Assembly (NCBI GenBank): GCA_964358485.1
Contig: CAYHPY010000008.1
Location: 1-64,000, forward strand
Length of the DNA: 64,000 nt
From: CAYHPY01 sp964358485
GTDB lineage: Bacteria > Elusimicrobiota > Elusimicrobia > UBA1565 > UBA9628
Direction of reading: 5' to 3'
Shown in pieces: positions 35,954-44,127 of the stretch (position 1 is the first letter of the stretch; every line of letters begins with the position of its first letter). The notes under the pieces were generated by a model. The model did no database searches. It was not told where the DNA came from and saw only the letters and a program-made list of their open reading frames with translations. Both the position numbers and the translations under genes were made by a program.

Positions 35954-36310
35954 ATGAAATATCAGGCCCCCAAGCCGATCGAGCGCAAAGAGGCGGCCAC
36001 CGCGTTCCAGAACGAGAACATCAAGGCGATATGCGATGCGCTCATTCGGATCGCCTTCCACGATTCCGATTGGCGCTGGGTCCAGACCCAATGCCTCATG
36101 TTCCTCAAGCACCCGCATGCGGACGTGCGCGGACTGGCGGCAACCTGCTTGGGACATTTGGCGCGCATTCACGGACAGCTTGATCTTGGGCTTGTGAAGC
36201 CGGCATTGCTAAAACTAACCAAAGACCCCGACATTGGCGGCCGCGCCGAGGACGCACTGGACGATATCCGCATGCACCTGGAAGGACACAAAAAGACGAA
36301 AAAACCTTGA
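35954..36310 (+). CDS. HEAT-like presumed immunity protein, copy 2
   Basis: The 118-residue helical protein is a paralogue of copy 1: SDWRWVQTQCLMFL, DVRGLAATCLGHLARIH and RAEDALDDIRMHL match the equivalent stretches. It begins MKYQAPKPIERKEAAT and ends in a Lys-rich tail. It lies 194 bases after copy 1 with no obvious promoter and converges on kdsD. Repeated or orphan immunity genes behind a toxin gene are usual in polymorphic-toxin loci, where they protect against related toxins of neighbours. Confidence 0.7.
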   Translation: MKYQAPKPIERKEAATAFQNENIKAICDALIRIAFHDSDWRWVQTQCLMFLKHPHADVRGLAATCLGHLARIHGQLDLGLVKPALLKLTKDPDIGGRAEDALDDIRMHLEGHKKTKKP

Positions 36311-36340
36311 TTGAAGGGGCTTGCTTCAGCGGCCCTGCCG

Positions 36341-37318
36341 TTAAAGCCCGCGCGCCCGCAGGTCATGGACCTGGACCAGGCCCACCGACTTTCCGCCCCG
36401 GTCGACGACGGGCAGCACGCTGAAGGGGCGCTCCCGGTCTTCCATGATCCGCACCGCCTTCTCGGCGGGCTCATCGGCCCGCACCGAGGTCGGGCGGGCG
36501 TTCATGAGGCCCCGGATCGTGGATTTAAAAATGTCGTCCTTGCGCGTCAGCGCCGCGCGCAGGTCGTAATCCGTCACCAAGCCCACCAAACGGCCCTTGG
36601 CGTCCGTCACCGAAACCGCCCCCGCCTGGCCGCGGGTGATGGCCACCAGCAGGGCCCGGAAGGAGGCGGTGACGCCGACGACGGGGTTGTCCTCGCCGCC
36701 GCGCATGACGTCGGAGACCTTCAGGTTCAAGCGCTTGCCCAGGCGCCCGCCCGGGTGGTTGCGCGCGAAATGGTCCCGGCCGAAATTGCGCAATTTCATA
36801 AGAGCCACGGCCAGGGCGTCGCCCACGGCCAGCGCGGCGGTGGTACTGCAGGTGGGGGCCAGGTTGTGAGGGCAGGCTTCCTCTTCGATGGGCGTGACCA
36901 GGACCAGCCCGGCGGCTTTGGCCAGGGTCGATTTGGGGTTGGCGGTCACGGCGATCAGGCGCGCGCCGATGGCCCGGATGGAGGGAAGCAGGGCGGAAAG
37001 CTCGTCGGACTCCCCGGACTTGCCGATGGCCAGGATCAGGTCGCTTTTCTGGATGAAGCCCAGCGAGCCGTGCAGGGCGTCCCCGGGCTGGAGGTAGACC
37101 GCCGGGGTCCCGGTGGAGGAGAAGGTGGCCGCGATCTTCTGGGCCACCAGGCCGGACTTGCCGACTCCGGTCAAGATGACCTTGCCCTTGCACTCCAAAA
37201 GCCAGCGCACGGCGGCGGCGTAATCGGCGTTCACCGATTTTCGGACCCGCTCCAGAGCCCGGGCCTCCAGGCCCAGAACCCGGCGAATCTCGGCGGTCAC
37301 GTTGACGGTGGATTTCAT
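36341..37318 (-). CDS. kdsD: Arabinose-5-phosphate isomerase, KdsD/KpsF type
   Basis: The 325-residue protein has an N-terminal SIS domain (about 40-180, GVGKSGLVAQKIAATFSSTG, HGSLG, SGESDEL, CSTTAALAVGDALA) and two CBS domains (about 205-320). It converts ribulose-5-phosphate to arabinose-5-phosphate for Kdo synthesis, which implies a lipopolysaccharide- or Kdo-containing envelope. The ATG at 37318 was chosen over longer starts because the family begins there and the divergent promoter lies upstream. Confidence 0.93.
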   Translation of the reverse strand: MKSTVNVTAEIRRVLGLEARALERVRKSVNADYAAAVRWLLECKGKVILTGVGKSGLVAQKIAATFSSTGTPAVYLQPGDALHGSLGFIQKSDLILAIGKSGESDELSALLPSIRAIGARLIAVTANPKSTLAKAAGLVLVTPIEEEACPHNLAPTCSTTAALAVGDALAVALMKLRNFGRDHFARNHPGGRLGKRLNLKVSDVMRGGEDNPVVGVTASFRALLVAITRGQAGAVSVTDAKGRLVGLVTDYDLRAALTRKDDIFKSTIRGLMNARPTSVRADEPAEKAVRIMEDRERPFSVLPVVDRGGKSVGLVQVHDLRARGL

Positions 37319-37331
37319 ATCGGGAGCGGTG

Positions 37332-37343
37332 ATTTTATAAAAT
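37332..37343. promoter_or_regulatory. Shared palindromic -10 element between kdsD and the neuD-like gene
   Basis: ATTTTATAAAAT is a perfect 12-base palindrome containing TATAAA on each strand. The spacing allows starts of transcription about 9 bases before kdsD and about 14 bases before the plus-strand gene, so one element may drive both. Confidence 0.5.
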
Positions 37344-37362
37344 TTACCCTCGTCAATTCCCC

Positions 37363-38013
37363 ATGAAAAAGAAAGACCTCGGATCACGCCGCGGGACGCC
37401 GCTCGCCTTCATATCGGCCGACAAGGAACTCATCGAACTGGCCCGGGAAATCGGGGGCTTCGATCTATTGGGCGTCTTCGAGACCAACCCCCAGGAAGAC
37501 CGACTCGGCCTGCCATTCTTGGGAAACGACGACGACATTCCCGCCCTGAGAAAAGAACACCGGGGAGCGCAGTTCGTCATCGGCATGGACCGCGGCGGGA
37601 TCAAGGCCGCCCTGGTCAAGGAACTCGGCCCCAAGGCCCTGGCCACCTTGATCTCCCGGGACGCCTACATCTCCCCCTCGGCCAGGGTGGCGGACGGCTC
37701 CTGGATTCAGCGCGGAGTCAAGATCATGAGCTGCGCCCGGATCGGGACGGCTTGCAAGGTCAACGTCAACGCGCTGGTCCACCACAACTGCGTGGTAGGC
37801 GACTGCTGCGCCTTGGCCCCCGGCGCCATGCTCCTGGGAAGCGTCACGGTCGGAGACCGGGTCTTTATCGGGGCGGGGGCCATCATTCTGCCCAAGCTCA
37901 CCATCGGCTCCGACGCCGTGATCGGGGCCGGGGCCGTGGTCACCAAGAGCGTGCCCCCGGGAGCGACGGTGGCGGGAGTCCCGGCGAGGCTTCTGGGCCG
38001 GAAAGTGGTATAA
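37363..38013 (+). CDS. NeuD/PglD-family sugar O/N-acyltransferase
   Basis: The 216-residue protein has an N-terminal Rossmann-like PglD domain (about 13-100, with GVFETNPQEDRLGLPFLG) and a left-handed beta-helix of hexapeptide repeats (about 105-205) with the catalytic HHNCVVGD region (HH about residue 140), AGAIILP and GVPARLLGR. Such enzymes acetylate sialic-like sugars or amino sugars. It is divergent from kdsD, 40 kb island neighbours include neuB, neuC and neuA, and it could supply the acetyl step for that nonulosonic acid. Confidence 0.85.
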   Translation: MKKKDLGSRRGTPLAFISADKELIELAREIGGFDLLGVFETNPQEDRLGLPFLGNDDDIPALRKEHRGAQFVIGMDRGGIKAALVKELGPKALATLISRDAYISPSARVADGSWIQRGVKIMSCARIGTACKVNVNALVHHNCVVGDCCALAPGAMLLGSVTVGDRVFIGAGAIILPKLTIGSDAVIGAGAVVTKSVPPGATVAGVPARLLGRKVV

Positions 38014-38014
38014 T
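38009..38014 (+). promoter_or_regulatory. -10 box (TATAAT) before the radical SAM gene
   Basis: A consensus TATAAT overlaps the stop of the preceding gene and lies about 40 bases before the ATG at 38054. Confidence 0.5.
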
Positions 38015-38053
38015 GAGGGGCATTCCTCCCTCGAGCAGCCGAAACCACCTTTG

Positions 38054-40183
38054 ATGCCGAAAGCCAACGGGAAATCGCCCGCGAAGCGGGTCCTGTATTT
38101 CGCCGATCTCAACCACATCACCCCCGGCAAGCAGTGGACCATCATCCCCTTCCCCCTGAGCGTCGCCTCCATCGCGGCCTTCACCGAAAAAATGCTGCCC
38201 GGGGAGTTCGAGATCCGGATCTTCAAGGATCCTCACAAATTCCTCGACGCCATCAACCGGCAGGCCCCGGACCTGGTCGCCTTCTCCAATTACATCTGGA
38301 ATCGCAATCTCCAGCTTGAATTCGCCAAGCACCTCAAGTCCCTGCACCCCGCCTGCGTCACGGTCATGGGGGGCCCCAATTACAATTTCTCCGAGCCGGA
38401 CTGGATCGAGGGCTTCGCCCGCTCCTTCCCCCAGATCGACTTCCACATCGAAGGGGAAGGGGAAGTCCGCTTCTTCAACACGGCCGCCTGCCTGCTGGCC
38501 CACGGGTTCGACCTGGAGAAAACCAAGGCCGCCAATCCCGCCGGAGCGGCGTTCTTGAAAAACGACCGGCTCGTGATGAACCCGCTTCGGGTCCAAGCGG
38601 AGCTCTGGCACCGGCTCGACGGCTTGAATCTGGAAACCGGCGGGAACCGCCTTCGGGATTTGGGAGACATCCCCTCCCCCTACCTGACGGGGCTCCTGGA
38701 CGATTTTTTGGCCGACCCCAATTTCTGCCCGATCATCGAAACCAACCGTGGCTGTCCCTACTCCTGCACCTTCTGCAACTGGGGCGACATGGGGAAATCG
38801 AAGTCCGCGATGTTCCCCCTGGACCGGATCATCGAGGAGATCAAGTTCATCGTCGAGAAAAACGTCAGCCGCACGCCGTACCTCTACATCGGCGACGCCA
38901 ATTTCGGACTTTTCCCCAGGGACCTAGAGATCGCCAAGCTCCTGCGGGAGATGAAGGACACCAGGAAATATCCCCAAAACCTGTACCTTTACTTCGCCAA
39001 GAACTCCTCGGAGAAGGTGGTCCGGATCGCCGAGATCCTCAAGGACATGGTGCACATCTCCCTGTCCCGGCAATCCCAAAACGAGGAGGTCCTGCAGAAC
39101 ATCAAGCGGTCGAACATCTCCATCGACACCTTCAACAGCCTCGCGGCCCTGGCCAAATCCCTGGGAGTCGACAGCAAGGTGGAGCTCATCTACTCCCTGC
39201 CGGGGGAATCCAAGGAAAGCTTCTACGCGGGAGTGCGCCAGATCATGGCCCAGAACGTGGACGGCCTCCACATGTTTCCGGCCATGCTGCTGGACGGTTC
39301 GGAGATGGGCACCCGCGCCTCGCGGGAGCGCTACGGGATCAAAGGAGAATGGCGGCAGATCGACGGCTGCGCCGGGGTCTACGGCCCGGTCACGGCCATC
39401 GAATACGAGGAGATCGTGACTTCCACCGCCGTGATGAGCCGCGAGGATTACCTGGAGATCCGCCTCTTCCACTTCCTGCAGGCGCTCTTTCTGGACACAA
39501 AGATCTACAAGGACGTCGAAGTCCTGCTGGGCTCGCTGACCTGCTTTGACCTGATCCAGGACATCATTTCCAACCGCGATAAGGCCCCGGCGCCCTTCCG
39601 GCTACTCCTTGAGGACTTCCTGGCCCGCTCGGGGGGCGAATTCCTCCAAGAACGCCCATCTCGCTTTACCCCCGAGATGGTCGCCTCGGCGGCCGCCAAG
39701 TCCGTCAAGCTCAATCCGCTCTTCATCGCCAAACTGCTCCACGACCCCGAGGTCCGGCCCGCCTTCAACTCATTTCTAGGGGAACGGATCGCCGCGCTCG
39801 GCCGGGCGGGGCAGGCCGAAATTCGGGGGGTCCTGGCATTCATCAACGCGATGATTTACCCCTTCGACGGCTCCGAGACCCGGGAAGTCGAGATGGCCTT
39901 CGACGCCGTGGCTTTCGCCAAGCGCCCCCCCTTCGAGCGCGCCGGAGCGGCCGCCTACCTTTTGAATAAGCCCGCGGTTTTTCGATACCGCAAACCCTTC
40001 ACCTACCACAACTTCATCGAGGCCATGGAAACTGGAATGCCGCACGCGGAGAAGGTCTACAACGTGGTCCTCCACCACACCCATGAGAAGCTGCGCCAGA
40101 CACTCATCTGGCGACTGCAAGGCCCCGCCGCCCAAACCGCGGAGGGACGAGAGATCCGGATGGAGGGCGGCTGGCTCTACTGA
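38054..40183 (+). CDS. B12-binding-domain radical SAM protein
   Basis: The 709-residue protein has an N-terminal cobalamin-binding-like domain (about 12-135, with VAFSNYIWNRNLQ and TVMGGPNY). The radical SAM core follows with CPYSCTFCNWG (Cys at about 236, 240 and 243), then YIGDANFGLF and VELIYSLPGESKESF. A long helical C-terminal part (about 450-709) is family-specific. Enzymes of this layout often methylate unreactive carbons or modify sugars and lipids. The N-terminus lacks an evident DxHxxG B12 motif, so cobalamin may be absent. It starts a run with the asparaginase-like and Nudix genes. Confidence 0.82.
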   Translation: MPKANGKSPAKRVLYFADLNHITPGKQWTIIPFPLSVASIAAFTEKMLPGEFEIRIFKDPHKFLDAINRQAPDLVAFSNYIWNRNLQLEFAKHLKSLHPACVTVMGGPNYNFSEPDWIEGFARSFPQIDFHIEGEGEVRFFNTAACLLAHGFDLEKTKAANPAGAAFLKNDRLVMNPLRVQAELWHRLDGLNLETGGNRLRDLGDIPSPYLTGLLDDFLADPNFCPIIETNRGCPYSCTFCNWGDMGKSKSAMFPLDRIIEEIKFIVEKNVSRTPYLYIGDANFGLFPRDLEIAKLLREMKDTRKYPQNLYLYFAKNSSEKVVRIAEILKDMVHISLSRQSQNEEVLQNIKRSNISIDTFNSLAALAKSLGVDSKVELIYSLPGESKESFYAGVRQIMAQNVDGLHMFPAMLLDGSEMGTRASRERYGIKGEWRQIDGCAGVYGPVTAIEYEEIVTSTAVMSREDYLEIRLFHFLQALFLDTKIYKDVEVLLGSLTCFDLIQDIISNRDKAPAPFRLLLEDFLARSGGEFLQERPSRFTPEMVASAAAKSVKLNPLFIAKLLHDPEVRPAFNSFLGERIAALGRAGQAEIRGVLAFINAMIYPFDGSETREVEMAFDAVAFAKRPPFERAGAAAYLLNKPAVFRYRKPFTYHNFIEAMETGMPHAEKVYNVVLHHTHEKLRQTLIWRLQGPAAQTAEGREIRMEGGWLY

Positions 40184-40668
40184 GGATTCTGGTCACGGGC
40201 GGGACCTTCGACAAGGAATACGACGAGATCAAGGGAATCCTGTCCTTTCGCGAAACCCACGTCCCCGAGATGTTGACGCTGGGGCGGTCCATGGTCGCCG
40301 CGAAAGTCCAAACGATCATGATGAAGGACAGCCTCCACATGACCGCCGCCGACCGCCGCCGCATCCTCGCCGCCTGCCGCCGCGCGCCGGAGAAGCGCAT
40401 CGTCATCACTCATGGCACGGACACCATGGCCGAAACCGCCGCCGTCTTGGGGCGCGGCCTCGCCAACAAGACCGTCGTGCTGACCGGAGCGATGCGCCCG
40501 TACCGTTTCGGGTCCTCGGACGGGTTGTTCAACCTGGGCTCGGCCATCTCATTTGCCCAGATCCTCCCCTCCGGGGTCTACATTTCCATGAACGGCCGCC
40601 TCTTCCCGTGGGATGACGTCCGCAAGGACCGCCGTCTGGGAATTTTCAGGCGGCGCGGAACTCAATGA
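40180..40668 (+). CDS. Single-domain asparaginase-like protein, inferred CTG start
   Basis: The frame encodes RILVTGGTFDKEYDE at its beginning and THGTDTMAETAAVLG and VLTGAMRPYRF later, the threonine and Asp-Thr active-site motifs of the asparaginase N-terminal domain. The C-terminal domain is absent, giving about 162 residues. The first ATG (40270) would remove the conserved GGTF motif, and no GTG or TTG lies upstream in frame, so translation must begin at a CTG overlapping the radical SAM stop (CTGA) or another rare codon. It could hydrolyse an amide, but the single-domain form is not proven active. Confidence 0.7.
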   Translation: MRILVTGGTFDKEYDEIKGILSFRETHVPEMLTLGRSMVAAKVQTIMMKDSLHMTAADRRRILAACRRAPEKRIVITHGTDTMAETAAVLGRGLANKTVVLTGAMRPYRFGSSDGLFNLGSAISFAQILPSGVYISMNGRLFPWDDVRKDRRLGIFRRRGTQ

Positions 40669-41246
40669 CCCGAAGGCCGCGGACCCCCAGTCCGCATTCC
40701 TGGAGGACGCTCTCCAAAAAAACCATCCTGGACCACGGCAAGTTTCTCGTCGTCGAAGATCACGCCATCGAACTGCCCGGCGGCCGGAAGATCAACAACT
40801 GGCCGTGGATCATCACGCCCGACTTCGTCAATGTCGTCGCCTTGACGAAGGCTGACCGCTTTCTTTGTTTCAGGCAGACCAAGTATGCCCTGAGCGGGCT
40901 GTCTCTTTCCATCGTGGGGGGATTCATCGAAAAGGGCGAGCATCCCCTGCCGGCCGCGCGGCGAGAGCTTCTCGAGGAAACCGGGCACGCGGCATCGAGC
41001 TGGGTCCGGCTCGGGAGCTATCGCGTCGACCCCAACCGGGGCGTGGCCATGGGCCACCTGTTTTTGGCGCGCGGCGCCCGGCGCGTGGCGGAACCGGCGT
41101 CGGACGATCTCGAGGAGCAGCGCCTGCTTCACCTGAACCGGCGGCAGCTCGAAGCCGCGCTCACCGGAGGAAGATTCAAGGTTCTTGCCTGGGCGGCGGC
41201 GGCGGCCCTGGCGCTGCGGTATTTGAGCCGTCAGAAGAGACGGTAG
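40665..41246 (+). CDS. Nudix hydrolase, ADP-sugar-pyrophosphatase-like
   Basis: The 193-residue protein has a complete Nudix box GGFIEKGEHPLPAARRELLEETG (spread over about 86-108; key residues Gly, Glu, REL and EE). An upstream WPWIITPDFVNVVALT strand and TKYALSG region match ADP-ribose or ADP-sugar pyrophosphatases. It would cleave a nucleotide-sugar or similar diphosphate. The start overlaps the asparaginase-like stop as ATGA and its end overlaps the converging membrane-protein gene by 16 bases. Confidence 0.85.
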   Translation: MTRRPRTPSPHSWRTLSKKTILDHGKFLVVEDHAIELPGGRKINNWPWIITPDFVNVVALTKADRFLCFRQTKYALSGLSLSIVGGFIEKGEHPLPAARRELLEETGHAASSWVRLGSYRVDPNRGVAMGHLFLARGARRVAEPASDDLEEQRLLHLNRRQLEAALTGGRFKVLAWAAAAALALRYLSRQKRR

Positions 41247-43315
41247 GGCGGCTTGTAGCGGAACTCGATGGTTCCCGAGCCTGGCTCGACATAGACTCCC
41301 CAGAACGTTCCATAGGCGGGAAAAATCGGACGCTGCCGGCCGTTGATCCGGCATTCCCAAAGCGGACTGTAGGAGTTTCCGACCACGAGAACCCCGGGGC
41401 CGTCGAGGCTGTACTCCAAGACCCACCGGTCGGGGCCGGTTTCCGCGGGCCGCAGCTCAGACCGCTGAAACCCCAGAGGCCCGATCGATCCGGCATGAAC
41501 CGCCGAGACATGGACGGTCCGCTTGAGCATTGCGGCCTCGGCGGATGCGACGCTTGCCCAGAGCGCCTCCTCATCGGGGGCCACCTCCTTGCGGCCCGCG
41601 AAGAAAAAGCGGGGGAGACAAGTTCGATTTTCGTAGATGTAGAAATACCGCTTCCCAAGAAGATTCTCGGAGAGCCTGAGCCGGATTCTTTCCCATCTCC
41701 GCATCGAGTACCAAGGCCTTTGCGTGACCAGGGGAATCAGGGATGGGTCCAATAACGGATGCCTGGAAATAATGTACTTGGTGTTGGCCAGGGAAAGCAG
41801 GTTCAGCCGGAAGAACTTCGCGAAGGGGACTCCGTTGGGCATGCTCTCAACCTCATCCGTAAACAGATAGAGCCTCAGGCCCCAGCCCAGGAATCTCTCT
41901 CGGTACGTCTCATTGACTTTCATGAGCGGCTCGATAACTTTCCCCCAGAATCGCTGGTATGACTTGGGATAGATATTGACGTACCCATCGGTCGTTTCCA
42001 GGCCGTAGGCGTTGGCGTAGGCGGGATGCATCCCGTGGGTGAATGTCGCCACGCGGGCGAGGTCCGGCCCGACCCTCCGGGCCAGCTCCCGAAGGACCGG
42101 GCTGTTATAATTGGCTTGATAACCGCCCTGGAAATACCATTCCACCAGATGCTGGCCTTTTACTTTGACCGAGACGCCGACCATGAACAGAACGGCCGCC
42201 GCGAGCCAGTACGGCCGCCTCGGCAGGCAATCCAGGCCTTGGGCGGCCCACATGGCGATGAAAAACCACGTCAGGGCCGCGAACCTGCCGAAATTGAAGC
42301 CCTTCAAGAAGCCGAGCCTGTCTCCGGAGAGCGCCTTTAGCTCATCGACCAATCCCAGGCCCGCGCAGGCCACGGTCAGGCCCGCCAGGACGAGGATGGA
42401 GCGCCTTTTGAACTTGGTCGCCGCCAATCCGGCCAACCCCAGAAAAAAGGAAGACGGGAACCCGGAGAGATTGCCGGCCAGAGAGCCCAAACCGCGTCTC
42501 AGGACGCCCCCCCCGGAAAATGCCCCGACGGCCCATTCGCTTCGTTGGGATAAGGGCGCGTTGACCAGCATGGCCCAAATGGACGGCAAATGTCCCGCCG
42601 CGGCGCAGAGGGAAAAGACGCCGAACCTTCCCATTCCTCGGATGGTCGGCGCCCCTTTGACAAGCGCGACCCACGCCAGCGCCATGGGAAGGCAGAACAC
42701 CGAAGTCCTCGCGAAGGAAGAAAACAGGGAATACGCGGCCCCCAGCCCCGCGGCGGCGATCCAGCCGCCGCGTTCCGGCAGGCGTCCCAGGCACCAGACC
42801 ACCATGGGAAAAATTGAGAAGCCGCCTTGGTAGGAGAGCACGAAGTCGAGATACAGGGAGACCGACATGCCGGCATAGGTGGCCGCGGGAACCGAGAGCC
42901 CGAGGTCGTCCCGAGCGAGCCGGAAGGTGAAATAGCCGGCCAGGAAATAATGCGCGAAAGCGATCAGCGCGTAGGCGCACCAGCCCGGAAGCAGGACGAA
43001 AATCAGCTCGGACCAATGCCCGTAGGACAGATCCAGAGAAAGCCGGTCGACCCCGCAGGCCATGGCCGGCATCCAATACGAGACGCCGTCCCGGAGCAAG
43101 GATTGGGCGGACCATAGATACCAGGGGATGGCATGATCCCCCGAGTCGTGGATCTGGACGTAAGACGCGGGGCCCAGGGCGTAATATTCCAGGGACAGCC
43201 AGGCGGCCAAGAACACGAAGAAGAGAGGCTCATTGCGCGTCCAGGACTGGGCTCGGGCGCAGACCCTCGAGAAGATCGACCTCGGGGCGCCGTCCCCCGC
43301 GGCAGGCTTGGTCAA
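41231..43315 (-). CDS. Large multi-pass membrane protein of a sugar operon (YfhO/DUF6044-like)
   Basis: The TTG at 43315 overlaps the GT2 stop as TTGA and gives 694 residues. There are about ten to twelve membrane segments in the first 420 residues, then a soluble C-terminal part. Loop 1 has QIHDSGDHAIPWYLW, with Asp residues where GT-C enzymes keep catalytic acids. The late part (NSYSPLWECRINGRQ, FWGVYVEPGSGTIEFRYKP) is like the C-terminus of YfhO-type membrane proteins. It is probably a glycosyltransferase using lipid-linked sugar on the outer face. The exact family is uncertain. Confidence 0.7.
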   Translation of the reverse strand: MTKPAAGDGAPRSIFSRVCARAQSWTRNEPLFFVFLAAWLSLEYYALGPASYVQIHDSGDHAIPWYLWSAQSLLRDGVSYWMPAMACGVDRLSLDLSYGHWSELIFVLLPGWCAYALIAFAHYFLAGYFTFRLARDDLGLSVPAATYAGMSVSLYLDFVLSYQGGFSIFPMVVWCLGRLPERGGWIAAAGLGAAYSLFSSFARTSVFCLPMALAWVALVKGAPTIRGMGRFGVFSLCAAAGHLPSIWAMLVNAPLSQRSEWAVGAFSGGGVLRRGLGSLAGNLSGFPSSFFLGLAGLAATKFKRRSILVLAGLTVACAGLGLVDELKALSGDRLGFLKGFNFGRFAALTWFFIAMWAAQGLDCLPRRPYWLAAAVLFMVGVSVKVKGQHLVEWYFQGGYQANYNSPVLRELARRVGPDLARVATFTHGMHPAYANAYGLETTDGYVNIYPKSYQRFWGKVIEPLMKVNETYRERFLGWGLRLYLFTDEVESMPNGVPFAKFFRLNLLSLANTKYIISRHPLLDPSLIPLVTQRPWYSMRRWERIRLRLSENLLGKRYFYIYENRTCLPRFFFAGRKEVAPDEEALWASVASAEAAMLKRTVHVSAVHAGSIGPLGFQRSELRPAETGPDRWVLEYSLDGPGVLVVGNSYSPLWECRINGRQRPIFPAYGTFWGVYVEPGSGTIEFRYKPPYRLF

Positions 43316-44079
43316 CGCAGTTCCCCGCCCTCCACCACCATGATCGGACGGGGAGGGAGCTTGGAGCCCCAAAGGGCCCGCATTCCCCAGAAGAACCACT
43401 TGGCGTATTCGACGAGCCACGGGCCCAGCCGGAACGTGCTCTCCCCGCCATAGAGGCGGTCGATGGAGATGATCGGAACCTCCCCCATCTGCAGGCCCGC
43501 CAACTGCGTCTTGATCGCCAGCTCGAACGCCGCGGCCCAGCCGCGGGGCTCCGCCTCGAGCTGGAACCGCTCGAGCAGCGACCTTCGGAACATCTTGATG
43601 CCCGTAGTCGCGTCCGAAAGGACGGTGCCGCTCATGCGCTGAAACAAGGCGTTCGCCGACCGCGACAACAGGCCGCCGATCAAAGAACCTCCGAGGCGGC
43701 GGCCTCCCCGCGCGTACCGGGTGCAGCTGACGAGGTCGCAGCCCCGGTCCATGAGGTGGACCATGTCGTCGATCGCCATCACCGGGCCCACTTCGTCGGC
43801 GGCGAAGATGAGAACGTAGTCGCCCTCCGCCGCCTCCACCCCGGCCTTGATCGCGTTGCAGACGCCCACCCCGATCCGATTGCGCACCAGCCGCACGGGA
43901 GGGACCTTGCCCTGAAATTCCCCCGCCACGGCGATGCTGTCGTCGCCGTCCTCATCGTAGACGATCAGAATCTCCCGGGACGCATCGGTGGCGACCTGGA
44001 GAATCCGGAGCATGATCCGCAGATTGATGCCCTCGTTTCGGACGGGAATCAGGATGGACAGCTTGGGCTTATCGGCCAT
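43312..44079 (-). CDS. GT2 glycosyltransferase
   Basis: The 255-residue protein begins LSILIPVRNEGINL and contains IVYDEDGDDS, GVGVCNAIKAGVEAA, YVLIFAADEVG (DxD-like position) and SDATTGIKMFRRSLLERF. It lacks the C-terminal membrane segments of the GtrB type. It probably charges a polyprenyl phosphate or adds a sugar to a lipid carrier, feeding the membrane protein encoded next. The downstream gene is coupled by TTGA. Confidence 0.87.
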   Translation of the reverse strand: MADKPKLSILIPVRNEGINLRIMLRILQVATDASREILIVYDEDGDDSIAVAGEFQGKVPPVRLVRNRIGVGVCNAIKAGVEAAEGDYVLIFAADEVGPVMAIDDMVHLMDRGCDLVSCTRYARGGRRLGGSLIGGLLSRSANALFQRMSGTVLSDATTGIKMFRRSLLERFQLEAEPRGWAAAFELAIKTQLAGLQMGEVPIISIDRLYGGESTFRLGPWLVEYAKWFFWGMRALWGSKLPPRPIMVVEGGELR

Positions 44080-44127
44080 TGTCTGGGACCCCGCTCGGGG
44101 AAACCTCGCTTCCGCGAATGCGCGCTT

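Noticed and set aside
33646..36310. Reading the toxin-like locus as an ordinary toxin-antitoxin pair.
   Set aside because: The large gene has a signal peptide, helical repeats and membrane segments, and the small proteins are HEAT-like rather than DNA-binding antitoxins; this fits toxin-immunity better.
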